A stretch of 64,000 nt of DNA from Butyrivibrio sp. NC2002 (GTDB lineage: Bacteria; Bacillota; Clostridia; Lachnospirales; Lachnospiraceae), in contig NZ_JNKZ01000004.1 in the NCBI RefSeq assembly GCF_000702265.1, positions 310,001 to 374,000 of the forward strand, written 5' to 3'. Below the pieces are notes generated by a model. That model worked only from the letters and a program-made list of their open reading frames with translations, did no database searches and was not told where the DNA came from. The translations under genes and the position numbers were made by a program. Below, in pieces: positions 53,688 through 61,890 of this stretch (the first letter of the stretch is position 1; every line of letters begins with the position of its first letter).

Positions 53688-54044
53688 TTACAGGTCATCC
53701 TGCCTTTCTATAGCTTCAGCATTTTCCAATTTAAAAATCACCACGTATCCGTTATAGCAGACTCCCGGAATCGCATAGGTAGAATCATCATCAGACCCTA
53801 TCATTTTCGACAACCTCTTCACAAGTTCCTTGCTATAAAACTCGCAATCACCCTCATCGTCATAATCTATTTTCTGAACGTCCTTCATGAACTTGTGGTA
53901 TTTCCTTATGGCGATAATTCCCTGTGTAGGATTCACAAGTATTTGTATATATTCAGGCTTCCCAAGGCTCCGCAGTGTCTGCTTGTGTATTCTGATTCTT
54001 CCCTTCCTCAGATCCAGCGATATCGCTATCGGCAGTGTCCTCAT
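53688..54044 (-). CDS. Small homologue of the recombinase C-terminal domain (second)
   Basis: 118 aa from ATG 54044 (GGGAGG upstream), overlapping the upstream gene by 92 bases. It reads IRIHKQTLRSLGKPEYIQIL, then NPTQGIIAIRKYHKF, FYSKELVKRLSKMIG and GYVVIFKLENAEAIE. This order matches IELFVHPGKKLLAVRK, LPVLFRIFGW and ETVLIFNANEAVLY in the recombinase C-terminal domain. It is the most diverged of three copies. Function is unknown; a DNA-binding or dimerisation unit is probable. Confidence 0.6.
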   Translation of the reverse strand: MRTLPIAISLDLRKGRIRIHKQTLRSLGKPEYIQILVNPTQGIIAIRKYHKFMKDVQKIDYDDEGDCEFYSKELVKRLSKMIGSDDDSTYAIPGVCYNGYVVIFKLENAEAIERQDDL

Positions 54045-54699
54045 GAGGCGTTCCTCCCTTCTCTTCCTCATCACGGTTAATACGGAAAACTGTGTATTCA
54101 TCAAAGATGCTTATCTGTACAGTATCCTGGTGCTCGGTAGCAGGGATGCCGAACTGATTCTCCCAGCTCTCCGGATATAATGCTTCTCTGGTATTAACCT
54201 CTTCTCCGGCTTTCTTTTTCCTGTAGGTCTCTGCACAGTTTAAGTCAAATACAAAAATCTGGTCTGTATCTGTTCTTATAAGTTTGCCGAGTACTTTATA
54301 TTTATAATTTGAACTCCACCCCATTAGCCTTAATACTTTTGCAAAGAATATCCTGCAGGTTATCTGCTTAGGTTTCCTTTTGGAAGCATCTTCTCCAGTG
54401 GCCCATTTGAAGGAATCCTTTGTATCCTCGCTGCAGGGTTTTACTGCAAGTTTCTTTTTCTCAGGATTCACTAGAAACTGCACGTACTCTACTTCCGGTA
54501 GTTTTCTGAGGCAGGCAACATTGACATATACCTTTTCATCCTTGAACGTCACTGAAGGTTCAAACAGATGGGCAAAAAATTCGCCCCTTACAACTTCATA
54601 TCCCTCATAGGAAAACTCCTCTACTGTTTCCTCATTCGGCTGTATCATCTCTGTTAGCGGTAATGTTTCCTGGTTTAGAACTGTAATCTCTTCACTCAT
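53953..54699 (-). CDS. Small homologue of the recombinase C-terminal domain (first)
   Basis: 248 aa from ATG 54699 (GGGAG upstream), overlapping the recombinase stop by eight bases; the TTG at 54720 is less likely. Residues ~30-160 parallel the recombinase C-terminus: GYEVVRGEFF for GYELVRTQFM, VEYVQFLVNPEKKKLAVKP for IELFVHPGKKLLAVRK, FFAKVLRLMGWSSNYKYKVL for LPVLFRIFGWRKDARYKII, and IFVFDLNCAETY for VLIFNANEAVLY. The C-terminal ~50 residues are acidic and disordered. A duplicate of the domain, split from the recombinase, suggests a directionality or accessory factor (inference). Confidence 0.65.
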   Translation of the reverse strand: MSEEITVLNQETLPLTEMIQPNEETVEEFSYEGYEVVRGEFFAHLFEPSVTFKDEKVYVNVACLRKLPEVEYVQFLVNPEKKKLAVKPCSEDTKDSFKWATGEDASKRKPKQITCRIFFAKVLRLMGWSSNYKYKVLGKLIRTDTDQIFVFDLNCAETYRKKKAGEEVNTREALYPESWENQFGIPATEHQDTVQISIFDEYTVFRINRDEEEKGGTPHEDTADSDIAGSEEGKNQNTQADTAEPWEA

Positions 54700-56608
54700 C
54701 ACTTGCTCCCATATCTCCAAGAATCTTTGTTATGTTTTTAGCTGCATCCTCCTGCGAAGTAACATTTTCTCCTGTTGCTTTAAACAGCTGTCCATCCTTG
54801 TCTACAGCCCACTCCTGTTCCTGAGGCGCCTCCTCTACAAATAAGGCCGTACTCTTGTAATAATCCTCTCCAAAACTGTCCACCCACTTTGAAGGATATG
54901 CGGCAATCTTCTTAGCCTTTTTCTTTGGCGCATCTTCATATCCATAGTCTTTTTCTGATTCTTCAGAAGTCAGCTCATCATTCTCATCAACAGCGTCCTC
55001 ATCTACATATAAAACGGCCTCATTAGCGTTAAATATCAGAACCGTTTCATTTCCTTTACGGTGAAGGTGGCCGATTATCTTGTATCTGGCATCTTTCCTC
55101 CAGCCGAAGATTCTAAATAGCACCGGCAAAAAGGATGCTCCGCTTATTGGTTTTCTTACAAGCTCTCCATCTCTCTGCTTGCACCATACAAAGCGGTTAT
55201 GCGTATCACTAACTGCCTTTCTTACTGCCAGCAACTTTTTACCCGGATGTACAAAAAGTTCAATATTGCTCACATTAGCCATTTTCTCTATCGCACTTTT
55301 ATTGAAGGTCATATGTGATATGGTCACGGATAATATAGATTGACCGGTCTCTGTCATAAACTGCGTCCTTACAAGCTCATAACCCCTTAAATCAAAGTTG
55401 CCCTTTTTAGCCTTAACCTCAATAGGTGCCGCTGGAATTGTATACATCCCGCCATCAATACTGTCGCTCGCCATGTAGTAATCTTCTTCTGCAAAACCTG
55501 CCCATCTGGGATGAATTGACACAAAGCCTTTAAGTATTCCGGTATCTATAACCCTCATCTCAGGAAAATAACCCTTATTCCCATACTTTGCATTTCTCAG
55601 GAGCTTTTGTACCGCAAAGAAGTCCTCCCTTGTGATAATGGCCTCATGATGATTTTTATGTCTGTACTGATTTCGGTTATGTCTGTTCTTCTTACTCTTA
55701 TGGTCCAGGTAATTAGGCGTATAAGTCTTTCTTGCAAGTACGTCACCACAGTACCGCTCATTTGTCAGAACCTGATAAATTACACTTGCTGACCAGGTCT
55801 GATTTCCTTTTTTGGTAAGCCTCTCAAGCTGAGTCAGCGCATCTGCTATCTGCTGCGTTGAATATCCATACAGATATGAGAAAAATATAAGTCTTACGGT
55901 CTTGGCCTCTTCTTCATTTACTATGAGATTGCCCTCCTCATCATGGTCATATCCCAGCAGTACCGGTGTCAGGAATATTCCTCTCTTAAATCTGGCTTCT
56001 ATGGATGCATTTCCAATTTCAGATTTTGTATGACTCTCTTCCTGAGCAAGTGTAGCTATAAATGACAGTGCCATTTCCGAATTCTCATCCAATGTAAAAA
56101 TATTCTCTGTTTCAAAAAACACTCCAACGGGAGGATCCAATGTCTTGAGCATTCTCACCTGGCTGATGCAGTCCACTATGTTCCTGGCAAATCGTGAAAC
56201 ACTTTTGGTAACGATAATGTCTATCTCGCCGTTATTGCAGTGCTCGATCATTCTGTTAAAACTGTCCCTGTGAAGCAGCGATGTCCCTGAGATTCCTTCA
56301 TCTGCATATATATCAACCAGATCCCAGTTGGGCTTTTCATTAACCATGTCCTCATAGTGATTCTTCTGAAGTTCATAGGAAGAGGTCTGATGCGGATCAT
56401 CCGTTGAAACTCTCGCATATACTGCAACTCTTTTATGTACTTCTGACTGATAGAAATCTTCTTTGGGATTGGCCGGAATAACATCGATAAGATCTTCATC
56501 TACTCCTTTATAGCGATCCCTGATTTTCTTTTTTACAAGGTCATCATTTTTGCCCTGCTTGTCATTTCCCAAAATCCATACCTCCCCACGTCTTTTTGTC
56601 CACAGCAT
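54692..56608 (-). CDS. Large serine recombinase with extra C-terminal domain
   Basis: 638 aa. A TTG at 56572 with GGGGAGG upstream may be the real start (626 aa); the ATG at 56608 has a weak site. The catalytic domain starts at VAVYARVSTDD (Ser68 in 638-aa numbering), then DIIVTKSVSRFARN, followed by the recombinase domain (TPVLLGYDHDEEGN, IYQVLTNERYCGDVLA). From about residue 350 there is a second unit, GYELVRTQFM to VLIFNANEAVLY, that is repeated in the two next genes, then a lysine-rich and acidic tail. Serine recombinases of this size integrate and excise elements at att sites. The att sites were not located. Confidence 0.85.
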   Translation of the reverse strand: MLWTKRRGEVWILGNDKQGKNDDLVKKKIRDRYKGVDEDLIDVIPANPKEDFYQSEVHKRVAVYARVSTDDPHQTSSYELQKNHYEDMVNEKPNWDLVDIYADEGISGTSLLHRDSFNRMIEHCNNGEIDIIVTKSVSRFARNIVDCISQVRMLKTLDPPVGVFFETENIFTLDENSEMALSFIATLAQEESHTKSEIGNASIEARFKRGIFLTPVLLGYDHDEEGNLIVNEEEAKTVRLIFFSYLYGYSTQQIADALTQLERLTKKGNQTWSASVIYQVLTNERYCGDVLARKTYTPNYLDHKSKKNRHNRNQYRHKNHHEAIITREDFFAVQKLLRNAKYGNKGYFPEMRVIDTGILKGFVSIHPRWAGFAEEDYYMASDSIDGGMYTIPAAPIEVKAKKGNFDLRGYELVRTQFMTETGQSILSVTISHMTFNKSAIEKMANVSNIELFVHPGKKLLAVRKAVSDTHNRFVWCKQRDGELVRKPISGASFLPVLFRIFGWRKDARYKIIGHLHRKGNETVLIFNANEAVLYVDEDAVDENDELTSEESEKDYGYEDAPKKKAKKIAAYPSKWVDSFGEDYYKSTALFVEEAPQEQEWAVDKDGQLFKATGENVTSQEDAAKNITKILGDMGASDE

Positions 56609-56663
56609 TTAAGTCCCTGTAATATGAAAATAATGTTTTTAATATTTTTTCACCATACGCCAG

Positions 56664-56692
56664 AGGTTTAGATTTGCTTAACCTATAGGTTT
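56664..56692. promoter_or_regulatory. Palindromic operator-like site between recombinase and XRE gene
   Basis: AGGTTTA (56664-56670) is followed by the palindrome AACCTATAGGTT (56680-56691), which continues as the second AGGTTTA (56686-56692). It lies upstream of the recombinase start and close to the stop of the XRE gene, so it is a plausible repressor site. No clean promoter hexamers were assigned. Confidence 0.45.
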
Positions 56693-56729
56693 AGTTGCAA
56701 AAAAATAAGAGGCAGCACACGGCTGCCAT

Positions 56730-57071
56730 CTACTTGGTACTGACTATATTTACAATTGAGTCCAGGTTATCAAGAAGTATGCTCTGTTCATCAAGTGTGT
56801 ATCTTGAGATTCTTTTTAGAAGTCCTGACTTCAATCCTGCAATTATGCTGTCATTGATTGCCGCAGGATATATAAAATCATTAACTGTTACCCCAAGAAC
56901 TTCACCCATTTCATATAGCTTTTCAAGGCTTGGTTTCTTCACAGCTCTCTCCATTTCACTTACATAAGCTGCAGATGTGCCAATTGCAAATGCAAGATCC
57001 TCCTGAGTCAGATCAAGCTTCTCCCGAAATTCCCTTATGCGTTTTCCAACTTCTACATAATCGATTTTCAT
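56730..57071 (-). CDS. XRE-family transcriptional regulator
   Basis: 113 aa from ATG 57071 (GGAG upstream); the GTG at 57083 is an alternative. Residues ~6-60 are a classical XRE HTH: VGKRIREFREKLDLTQEDLA, then GTSAAYVSEMERAVKKPSLE and LYEMGEVLGVTVNDFIYP. The C-terminal part is helical and leucine-rich, a dimerisation region. It sits upstream of the recombinase operon on the same strand, in the usual place for the element's control gene. It may bind the palindrome at 56680-56691. Confidence 0.82.
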   Translation of the reverse strand: MKIDYVEVGKRIREFREKLDLTQEDLAFAIGTSAAYVSEMERAVKKPSLEKLYEMGEVLGVTVNDFIYPAAINDSIIAGLKSGLLKRISRYTLDEQSILLDNLDSIVNIVSTK

Positions 57072-57206
57072 TGCGCTCTCCACTTCATCCCGTGAATAAA
57101 ACTGTTATGATCGAATTCTTTGAAAAGCATATTTGCAAATCTGTTTTCAGACAATGATGTCGATTATGTATAGGAGCTGCTTTTAAATTACAGCTCCACG
57201 ATAAAA

Positions 57207-57497
57207 CTATTTTTTGTGATATCTCTCATCGTTCATTTTCTTCATGCGCTCACTTGCAGCCCTTCTTGCACTTTCAGAATTCTGAGCAGGTGAATAGAAC
57301 TTCACGTACTCTTTTGGCATTCTGTAATACTTGTCTCTCCCGGTCTGCTTCATAAGTACATAGCGGTCCGGATACTTCTTACATAAGGCATCCAGTTTAT
57401 CCATTACATCCTTGTCTCTGGTATAAACAACCGCAAAAGAATCCGCTCTGTTAAAGTTCACGATGGTCTCACACTCAGCCTTTAATAATCTCCCCAT
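57207..57497 (-). CDS. Hypothetical protein of the transfer block
   Basis: 96 aa with GGAGG upstream. Basic, with FNRADSFAVVYTRDKDVMDK, then KLDALCKKYPDRYVLMKQ and a YYRMPKEYVKFYSP motif that recurs in proteins next to conjugative-transposon replication genes; the family name is not recalled. It may be a small nucleic-acid-binding protein. It lies between the ArdC-like gene and the XRE gene on the same strand. Confidence 0.55.
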   Translation of the reverse strand: MGRLLKAECETIVNFNRADSFAVVYTRDKDVMDKLDALCKKYPDRYVLMKQTGRDKYYRMPKEYVKFYSPAQNSESARRAASERMKKMNDERYHKK

Positions 57498-57631
57498 GGC
57501 ACCTCCAGAATGCTGTTTTTTGTTTCAAAAGTGTCATCCTCAGACGACGATATTGCATCTAAAGAATTCATAGTGTATAGATATAGCTCCCCATACTCTT
57601 CGGATCAGAAATCTCATCTACAGACGAGATT

Positions 57632-58663
57632 TTAGATAGCCACTTCCATGTCCCTCTTATGCTTAGCTGTGTCCCTGGCATTATCTTTTGAAGATTGTTC
57701 CATAGCTGTCTTTTCAGAATGCTTCTCCATAAAGTTATGTTTCTCCTTACCGATCTCCTCAATGCCAAGTTCAGCATTGATCTCCTTTATCAGTTTTGAA
57801 GAAGTTGTTCGTATCTCTTCCATTGATGCTTTCAGTTCCTTTGTATCCTTACCCTCACTCCAGGAAGCGATATATCCGAATGAATAGTCAGAAGTATCAA
57901 TTCCAAAGTGCTGGCAGACAGTAAACGCCACAGATTCTGCAATGCATTCTGAATCATTACGTGATTTCTGCTCTATGCCATTTGCAGCATTGATATCCCT
58001 GTCGTCCAGAAGACTGTGAGTAATCTCATGAATCAGAGTTTTGATAGTCTGGACTTCAGACATATTTTCATTCACGGCAATCTTCTTCTCAGCCATGTTG
58101 TAATGGCCCTTGACCTCACCCGGGATATCGTGGAATTCTACAGGGACCTTTGAAACAGCTTTCAGAGCATTTATCATTTTCTCATAGTCCTGAACATTTC
58201 CCGACAGTTCTTTCACACCTATGGTGGGAAGCTCTTTACCATCAGTATCAGAAACATCAAACACACTGGTTACTTTAAAACCGGCGTTGACATACTCAGG
58301 CTTCTTTTCCGCCTGAGCTTTTTTGTAATCCTCCATGGTCTGTCCCGGAGCAAGGATTGGGATCATGTCATCCCTCTGTGGTTCTTCCTTCTTTTTCACG
58401 ACTGGCTGGATGATCCTGATACCCTTTGAACCTTTTTTTACATAACGTCCAAAGTTCCGGTTCCATGCCTGATAGCCTGCAACCAGTGTTGCATCCGGTC
58501 TCTGCATCGCAATGAGCAGAGTGTTATTGAAGCTGTAGGTATGAAACTTTGCCATGGTGCTGAGATAGGTTTTGTAATTCTCTGAATTGAAAAGGTTCCT
58601 AACGCCTTCCTCCAGTTTGTTCATCACCTGGTCCATTTTGGCTTTTTCATATTCTTCGTTCAT
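57632..58663 (-). CDS. ArdC-like ssDNA-binding/zinc metallopeptidase protein
   Basis: 343 aa with AGGAGG before ATG. N-terminal ArdC-like domain: FHTYSFNNTLLIAMQ, with ATLVAGYQAWNRNFGRYVKK and KGSKGIRIIQPV. The second domain carries the zincin motif LIHEITHSLLDD around residue 215, with the third ligand probably in the ECIAESVAF stretch that follows. ArdC-type proteins coat incoming single-stranded DNA and act against restriction in the recipient. In clostridial conjugative transposons the type is often annotated LtrC-like. Placement beside spoVG and relaxase supports a transfer role. Confidence 0.82.
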   Translation of the reverse strand: MNEEYEKAKMDQVMNKLEEGVRNLFNSENYKTYLSTMAKFHTYSFNNTLLIAMQRPDATLVAGYQAWNRNFGRYVKKGSKGIRIIQPVVKKKEEPQRDDMIPILAPGQTMEDYKKAQAEKKPEYVNAGFKVTSVFDVSDTDGKELPTIGVKELSGNVQDYEKMINALKAVSKVPVEFHDIPGEVKGHYNMAEKKIAVNENMSEVQTIKTLIHEITHSLLDDRDINAANGIEQKSRNDSECIAESVAFTVCQHFGIDTSDYSFGYIASWSEGKDTKELKASMEEIRTTSSKLIKEINAELGIEEIGKEKHNFMEKHSEKTAMEQSSKDNARDTAKHKRDMEVAI

Positions 58664-58700
58664 GGCAGCGCCTCCTTTCTGTCAGAAATCAGTCTGCTGA

Positions 58701-58994
58701 TCACACCTCAAAAGTCACATCCTCACCACTCTCATAGCTCTTAAGAATGTTCTCCTGAAGCATCTCCCTGAACTCCTTGTTTACGGGATATGCGATATCC
58801 TTGTACTGAGGCTTTCCATTTTCATCAGTTGTCTTCATCTTATAGCTGGGCATTGACATGAAAAGATTTCCTGTCTTGCTCTCCACAATGGAAATATTTC
58901 TGACAGCAAAGTTGCTGCCAAAGGTTACTGTTGCAACTCCCTTTACTCCGTTTGATGCGTTCTCAAGTGCCTTTGTTCTAATGTCTACTCTCAT
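58701..58994 (-). CDS. spoVG: SpoVG-family protein
   Basis: 97 aa, close to the usual SpoVG length. Family features: VKGVATVTFGSNFAVRNISI, GNLFMSMPSYKMK and the KDIAYPVNKEFREML tail. SpoVG proteins bind nucleic acids and regulate septation and virulence in Firmicutes; copies inside conjugative elements lie close to relaxase or ArdC-like genes, as here. No signal or membrane segment. A role in regulating element gene expression is inferred. Confidence 0.82.
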   Translation of the reverse strand: MRVDIRTKALENASNGVKGVATVTFGSNFAVRNISIVESKTGNLFMSMPSYKMKTTDENGKPQYKDIAYPVNKEFREMLQENILKSYESGEDVTFEV

Positions 58995-59080
58995 AGTTGT
59001 TTTCTCCCCTCAAATTGAAAAATTGTTTTTTGCTATATTGATCTGTTTTCTGTAGCTCTTTTTCTTCAGGTCATAATCCC

Positions 59081-59173
59081 GGGTCGACCCTTGCCCACGG
59101 CAAGGTCGCATGCAAGCAGTGCATTTGTCGGGCAAATGCGATTTCTGCTTTTACAACGAGGTCTCCGACCTCG
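59081..59173. repeat. Cluster of GC-rich hairpins at the relaxase 3' end: candidate oriT
   Basis: In about 90 bases there are the palindrome GGGTCGACCC (59081-59090), CCTTGCC-CAC-GGCAAGG (59089-59105), GCATTTG-TCGGG-CAAATGC (59121-59139) and CGAGGTC-TCC-GACCTCG (59157-59173). GC content is much higher than in the flanking region. The last hairpin extends into the relaxase reading frame. Such clusters occur at transfer origins, but they may instead be a multi-step terminator. Confidence 0.5.
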
Positions 59174-60332
59174 AGCTGCGGCTCTGCTTCGCCTTCGCCT
59201 TTTCTCTCTCTTCTGCCTTCTCACGCTCCAGCAGAAGTTCGAGGTTCTTCCTTGCAATAAGGAAGTCCTTTTTCTCTTTCCGCATGCGTACATACTCCTG
59301 AAAATCAGTTTTATTGACAGCAAGGAGCTCGCCGTATTCATCGCGGAGTTCCTTCATTTTGGGAAGCTTTCCGCTGGAAACAGTATCAAAGATCTTCTTC
59401 GCTGCTTTGTGTCTTTCGATCTCATCCTCATGTTCGGCATAGAACTTTTTACTGTATCCGCACTTCCTGTATTCGGTATAAACTGACCTGGTCTTGGAAT
59501 AGTCTATGATGGCTTTCTGTAATTCCTTGTTTTCCTTCATGGCAGTGTTACGGGCTTTTATCTTTTCATTCAGGACATCGATATCTGCTTCCATGGAATC
59601 CGTCTTTTTTACAAGTTCCTCATAAGAGGAAATGCCATGTTCTTCCAAAAACAGAAGCACCTTGGCACGCTGCTTTAGGTTGAACTTCCTCGCCCAGTTT
59701 TCATATCCCCTGCCTTTTCCCTCGCGCATCTTTTTCTCGATATCAACAAGGAAGCTTAGGCTGTTCTGATCAAGGGCGCGATTCCCGAAACGATGCCTTT
59801 TACTGTTTTTGTTTCTGATATTTTCTTCATATCTGCTCTGGATCACTGAGAGATTATTCTCCAGACAGAGAATGTCGGATATTCTTGAAAGTGCCAGTCC
59901 TGAATAATAAAAATTCCTGAACCTGCTTTTTCCATCGATGGATACGGAGTTGAAAACGATGTGATTATGGATATGGTGTTTATCCGTATGCGTGGCAACC
60001 ATGAAAGCATGCCTTCCTTTTGTGAAGCGCATTGCGAGATCGTACCCTATCTCATTTGCCTTTTCAGGAGTGATCTCCCCCGGCTTAAATGACTGTCTTA
60101 TCTGATAGGCGATAACATCTTTTTTATGCGGTCTTCTTACATTGTCCTCATAGATTTTTCTTGAAAGAAGGAATTCACCGACGATTGTTTTGGGATCACA
60201 GCCGTAGGTGCTGATATACTTTTCATCCTCAGTCTTCTTCTCATCCCTGACATAATCAATGCAGCGCTTAAGGCACTGGGCAACAGATTTTGTCTTAACA
60301 TGATGAAGTGAAATAAGCCTGGTTGCTGCCAT
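59151..60332 (-). CDS. Relaxase/mobilisation nuclease (MobA/MobP type)
   Basis: 393 aa. Motif III is clear: HTDKHHIHNHIVFN with His120, His122 and His124 as metal ligands. RFTKGRHAFMVAT precedes it, and KSRFRNFYYSGLALSRISD follows. The N-terminus LISLHHVKTKSVAQCL with nearby tyrosines would provide the nicking Tyr. The C-terminal half is coiled and lysine/glutamate-rich and no helicase or primase domain is present. The relaxase cuts oriT and pilots the strand into the recipient. MobC and the small membrane protein lie immediately upstream. Confidence 0.88.
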   Translation of the reverse strand: MAATRLISLHHVKTKSVAQCLKRCIDYVRDEKKTEDEKYISTYGCDPKTIVGEFLLSRKIYEDNVRRPHKKDVIAYQIRQSFKPGEITPEKANEIGYDLAMRFTKGRHAFMVATHTDKHHIHNHIVFNSVSIDGKSRFRNFYYSGLALSRISDILCLENNLSVIQSRYEENIRNKNSKRHRFGNRALDQNSLSFLVDIEKKMREGKGRGYENWARKFNLKQRAKVLLFLEEHGISSYEELVKKTDSMEADIDVLNEKIKARNTAMKENKELQKAIIDYSKTRSVYTEYRKCGYSKKFYAEHEDEIERHKAAKKIFDTVSSGKLPKMKELRDEYGELLAVNKTDFQEYVRMRKEKKDFLIARKNLELLLEREKAEEREKAKAKQSRSSRSETSL

Positions 60333-60433
60333 AATCGGTCCCCCTTCTTTCGTTTTCCCGGCAATAGAAAAAGCAGCCCATATTTATGAAAAATACAGAC
60401 TGCCTTTATAGTCATATCCATTGTCTTCAGTTA

Positions 60434-60718
60434 TCAGAAATCCTGGTAAAGCTCCACCGCCATCTCGATCAGATGCTCACAAAGTCCAATGGCGAGCATC
60501 GCTGCCATTACCATCATCCCTGCAATGAAGGTCATCACCACTCCAAAGATGCAGTGGTTCGCAAAGCAGTAGATGATAAGGAGTGTCCCGACAAGGAACA
60601 TCATCCCTGCAACAAATCCAGAGATATTCACAAACATCTTTGCAAACATGTTTGCCGTGAGCACCATAAGGAATAACGGAAAAAGCAGAACCTTTAAAAC
60701 AATTCTCATCATACCCAT
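60434..60718 (-). CDS. Small membrane protein of the mobilisation block
   Basis: 94 aa, almost wholly hydrophobic with three helices (LLFPLFLMVLTANMFAKMF, GFVAGMMFLVGTLLIIY and GVVMTFIAGMMVMAAML). The C-terminus ends in an acidic short tail. Similar CD-numbered small membrane proteins occur in clostridial conjugative transposons between MobC and relaxase, but exact family is uncertain. It could be part of the transfer channel. Confidence 0.65.
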   Translation of the reverse strand: MGMMRIVLKVLLFPLFLMVLTANMFAKMFVNISGFVAGMMFLVGTLLIIYCFANHCIFGVVMTFIAGMMVMAAMLAIGLCEHLIEMAVELYQDF

Positions 60719-60864
60719 CGCTTTACCTCCAGTCTTTAAATCATGCCACCTGCGATTTCATAGAAAACAAGTATCCGTTCCTGATATGATAATGATAGAT
60801 TTGAAAAACGTATCTGCCAAGTTTGTCATTTAGGAAGTTCTTACATATCCATGCTTTATGTCAT

Positions 60865-61197
60865 TTATCTGATCTGAGAAAAAGCTATCATCATGTTTTT
60901 TGTATGCTCCCAGATTTCATCAAGTCTCTTTTTCAGATCTTCCATATCTGCAGCATATACATCACCGAAAGCATTTGCCTTCTTTGCATACTGGTTAAGA
61001 TTGTTGGAACACATGCGAAGGAGATACACGATCTCACTAAAGTCATCCGTCTTTAATCTCACACAGTACCCGTCCAGCATCATCTTCCTGATATACATGC
61101 TCATGCTGCTGACACCGACCTCATCCATCTTGGCGATAAGTCTTGCATATTCCTCATCTGTCAATCTGACAGTAACTTTGTGCGTGCGCTCTTGCAT
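60865..61197 (-). CDS. mobC: MobC-family relaxosome protein
   Basis: 110 aa from ATG 61197. A ribbon-helix-helix start, RTHKVTVRLTDEEYARL, is followed by SMSMYIRKMMLDG, and then the MobC helical part with CSNNLNQYAKKANAFGDVY, the hallmark NxNQ-type motif. MobC binds oriT and assists the relaxase. The longer frame from 61347 overlaps the 131-aa gene heavily and lacks a site. The gene overlaps the 3' end of that gene by 44 bases. Confidence 0.85.
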   Translation of the reverse strand: MQERTHKVTVRLTDEEYARLIAKMDEVGVSSMSMYIRKMMLDGYCVRLKTDDFSEIVYLLRMCSNNLNQYAKKANAFGDVYAADMEDLKKRLDEIWEHTKNMMIAFSQIR

Positions 61198-61549
61198 GTC
61201 TTCTCTCCCCTGCAATCCTCTCAGCCTCTTCAGCTTTTGCCTTTGCTTCCTCATACTCCCTGGCTTTTCTTCCGGACAGCTCCGTGTCATCACCTTCCAG
61301 GATCCTGTCCAGATCTTCCAAAAATTCCAAAGCCCAGGCAGGCACAACTCTCAGATCATCCTCTTTTATTTCAGGAACCGAGTTGATCACTCCGTCAAAG
61401 TTATTGTCATTACCTTCGACTGCATCCTCCACAGTTTTGAGATAATTCTTTTTCGAATGGATAGTATGCTGTTCAAGGATGGACTCTTCTTTTTCTGTAA
61501 GTTCCTCTTCCTTGTTCAGCCTGTCGTTTGCTATATCAAGTCCGCTCAT
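61154..61549 (-). CDS. Hypothetical acidic protein upstream of mobC
   Basis: 131 aa, highly charged with no recognised domain. It has acidic segments (EEELTEKEESILEQH, then RILEGDDTELSGRKA) and ends in a basic and histidine-rich RRHARAHAQSYCQ. It overlaps the 74-aa gene by four bases and mobC by 44. These overlaps suggest cotranslation within the mobilisation operon. Function is unknown. Confidence 0.55.
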   Translation of the reverse strand: MSGLDIANDRLNKEEELTEKEESILEQHTIHSKKNYLKTVEDAVEGNDNNFDGVINSVPEIKEDDLRVVPAWALEFLEDLDRILEGDDTELSGRKAREYEEAKAKAEEAERIAGERRHARAHAQSYCQIDR

Positions 61550-61770
61550 GCCAGCACTCCTTTCGCTTTTTTGTAGTTCTCCAGTTTCTGAAGAACTGAT
61601 TCCCTGCCATCCTTTTTACCGTGTTTTATCAGCTGTTTCTTTTTTGCCGCTGCTTTCTTTCTGGCATCAATAACCTCACCCATCCTGAAGCTGTAGCTTG
61701 AAAGACGGTTTGAGATGATGTCCACTTTTTCCTCTGCAGTCATCGGCATTCTTACATCTGCTTCCACCAT
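61546..61770 (-). CDS. Small basic hypothetical protein of the mobilisation block
   Basis: 74 aa, basic and helical: MTAEEKVDIISNRLSSYSFR, then DARKKAAAKKKQLIKHGKKD. The lysine/alanine run suggests nucleic acid binding or a coiled coil. It is coupled to the 131-aa gene by a four-base overlap. No family is known to me; it could be an accessory of the relaxosome. Confidence 0.55.
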   Translation of the reverse strand: MVEADVRMPMTAEEKVDIISNRLSSYSFRMGEVIDARKKAAAKKKQLIKHGKKDGRESVLQKLENYKKAKGVLA

Positions 61771-61890
61771 GATGATTCCCTCCTCTCATGAAAACAGCTG
61801 CAGATCAAAGCATCTGCAGCCGCATTTTTTTTCAGGACAATTCATGGATTCTTATGAATCTCTAATGGCACTGCCCTTTTAATATCCTGA

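Noticed and set aside
59066..59341. Arginine-rich 91-aa frame over the relaxase 3' end
   Set aside because: It is an antisense-independent shadow frame of the relaxase coiled coil and has no ribosome site.
60865..61347. 160-aa version of MobC
   Set aside because: The first 50 residues are a frame overlap with the upstream gene; the ATG at 61197 begins the recognised ribbon-helix-helix domain.
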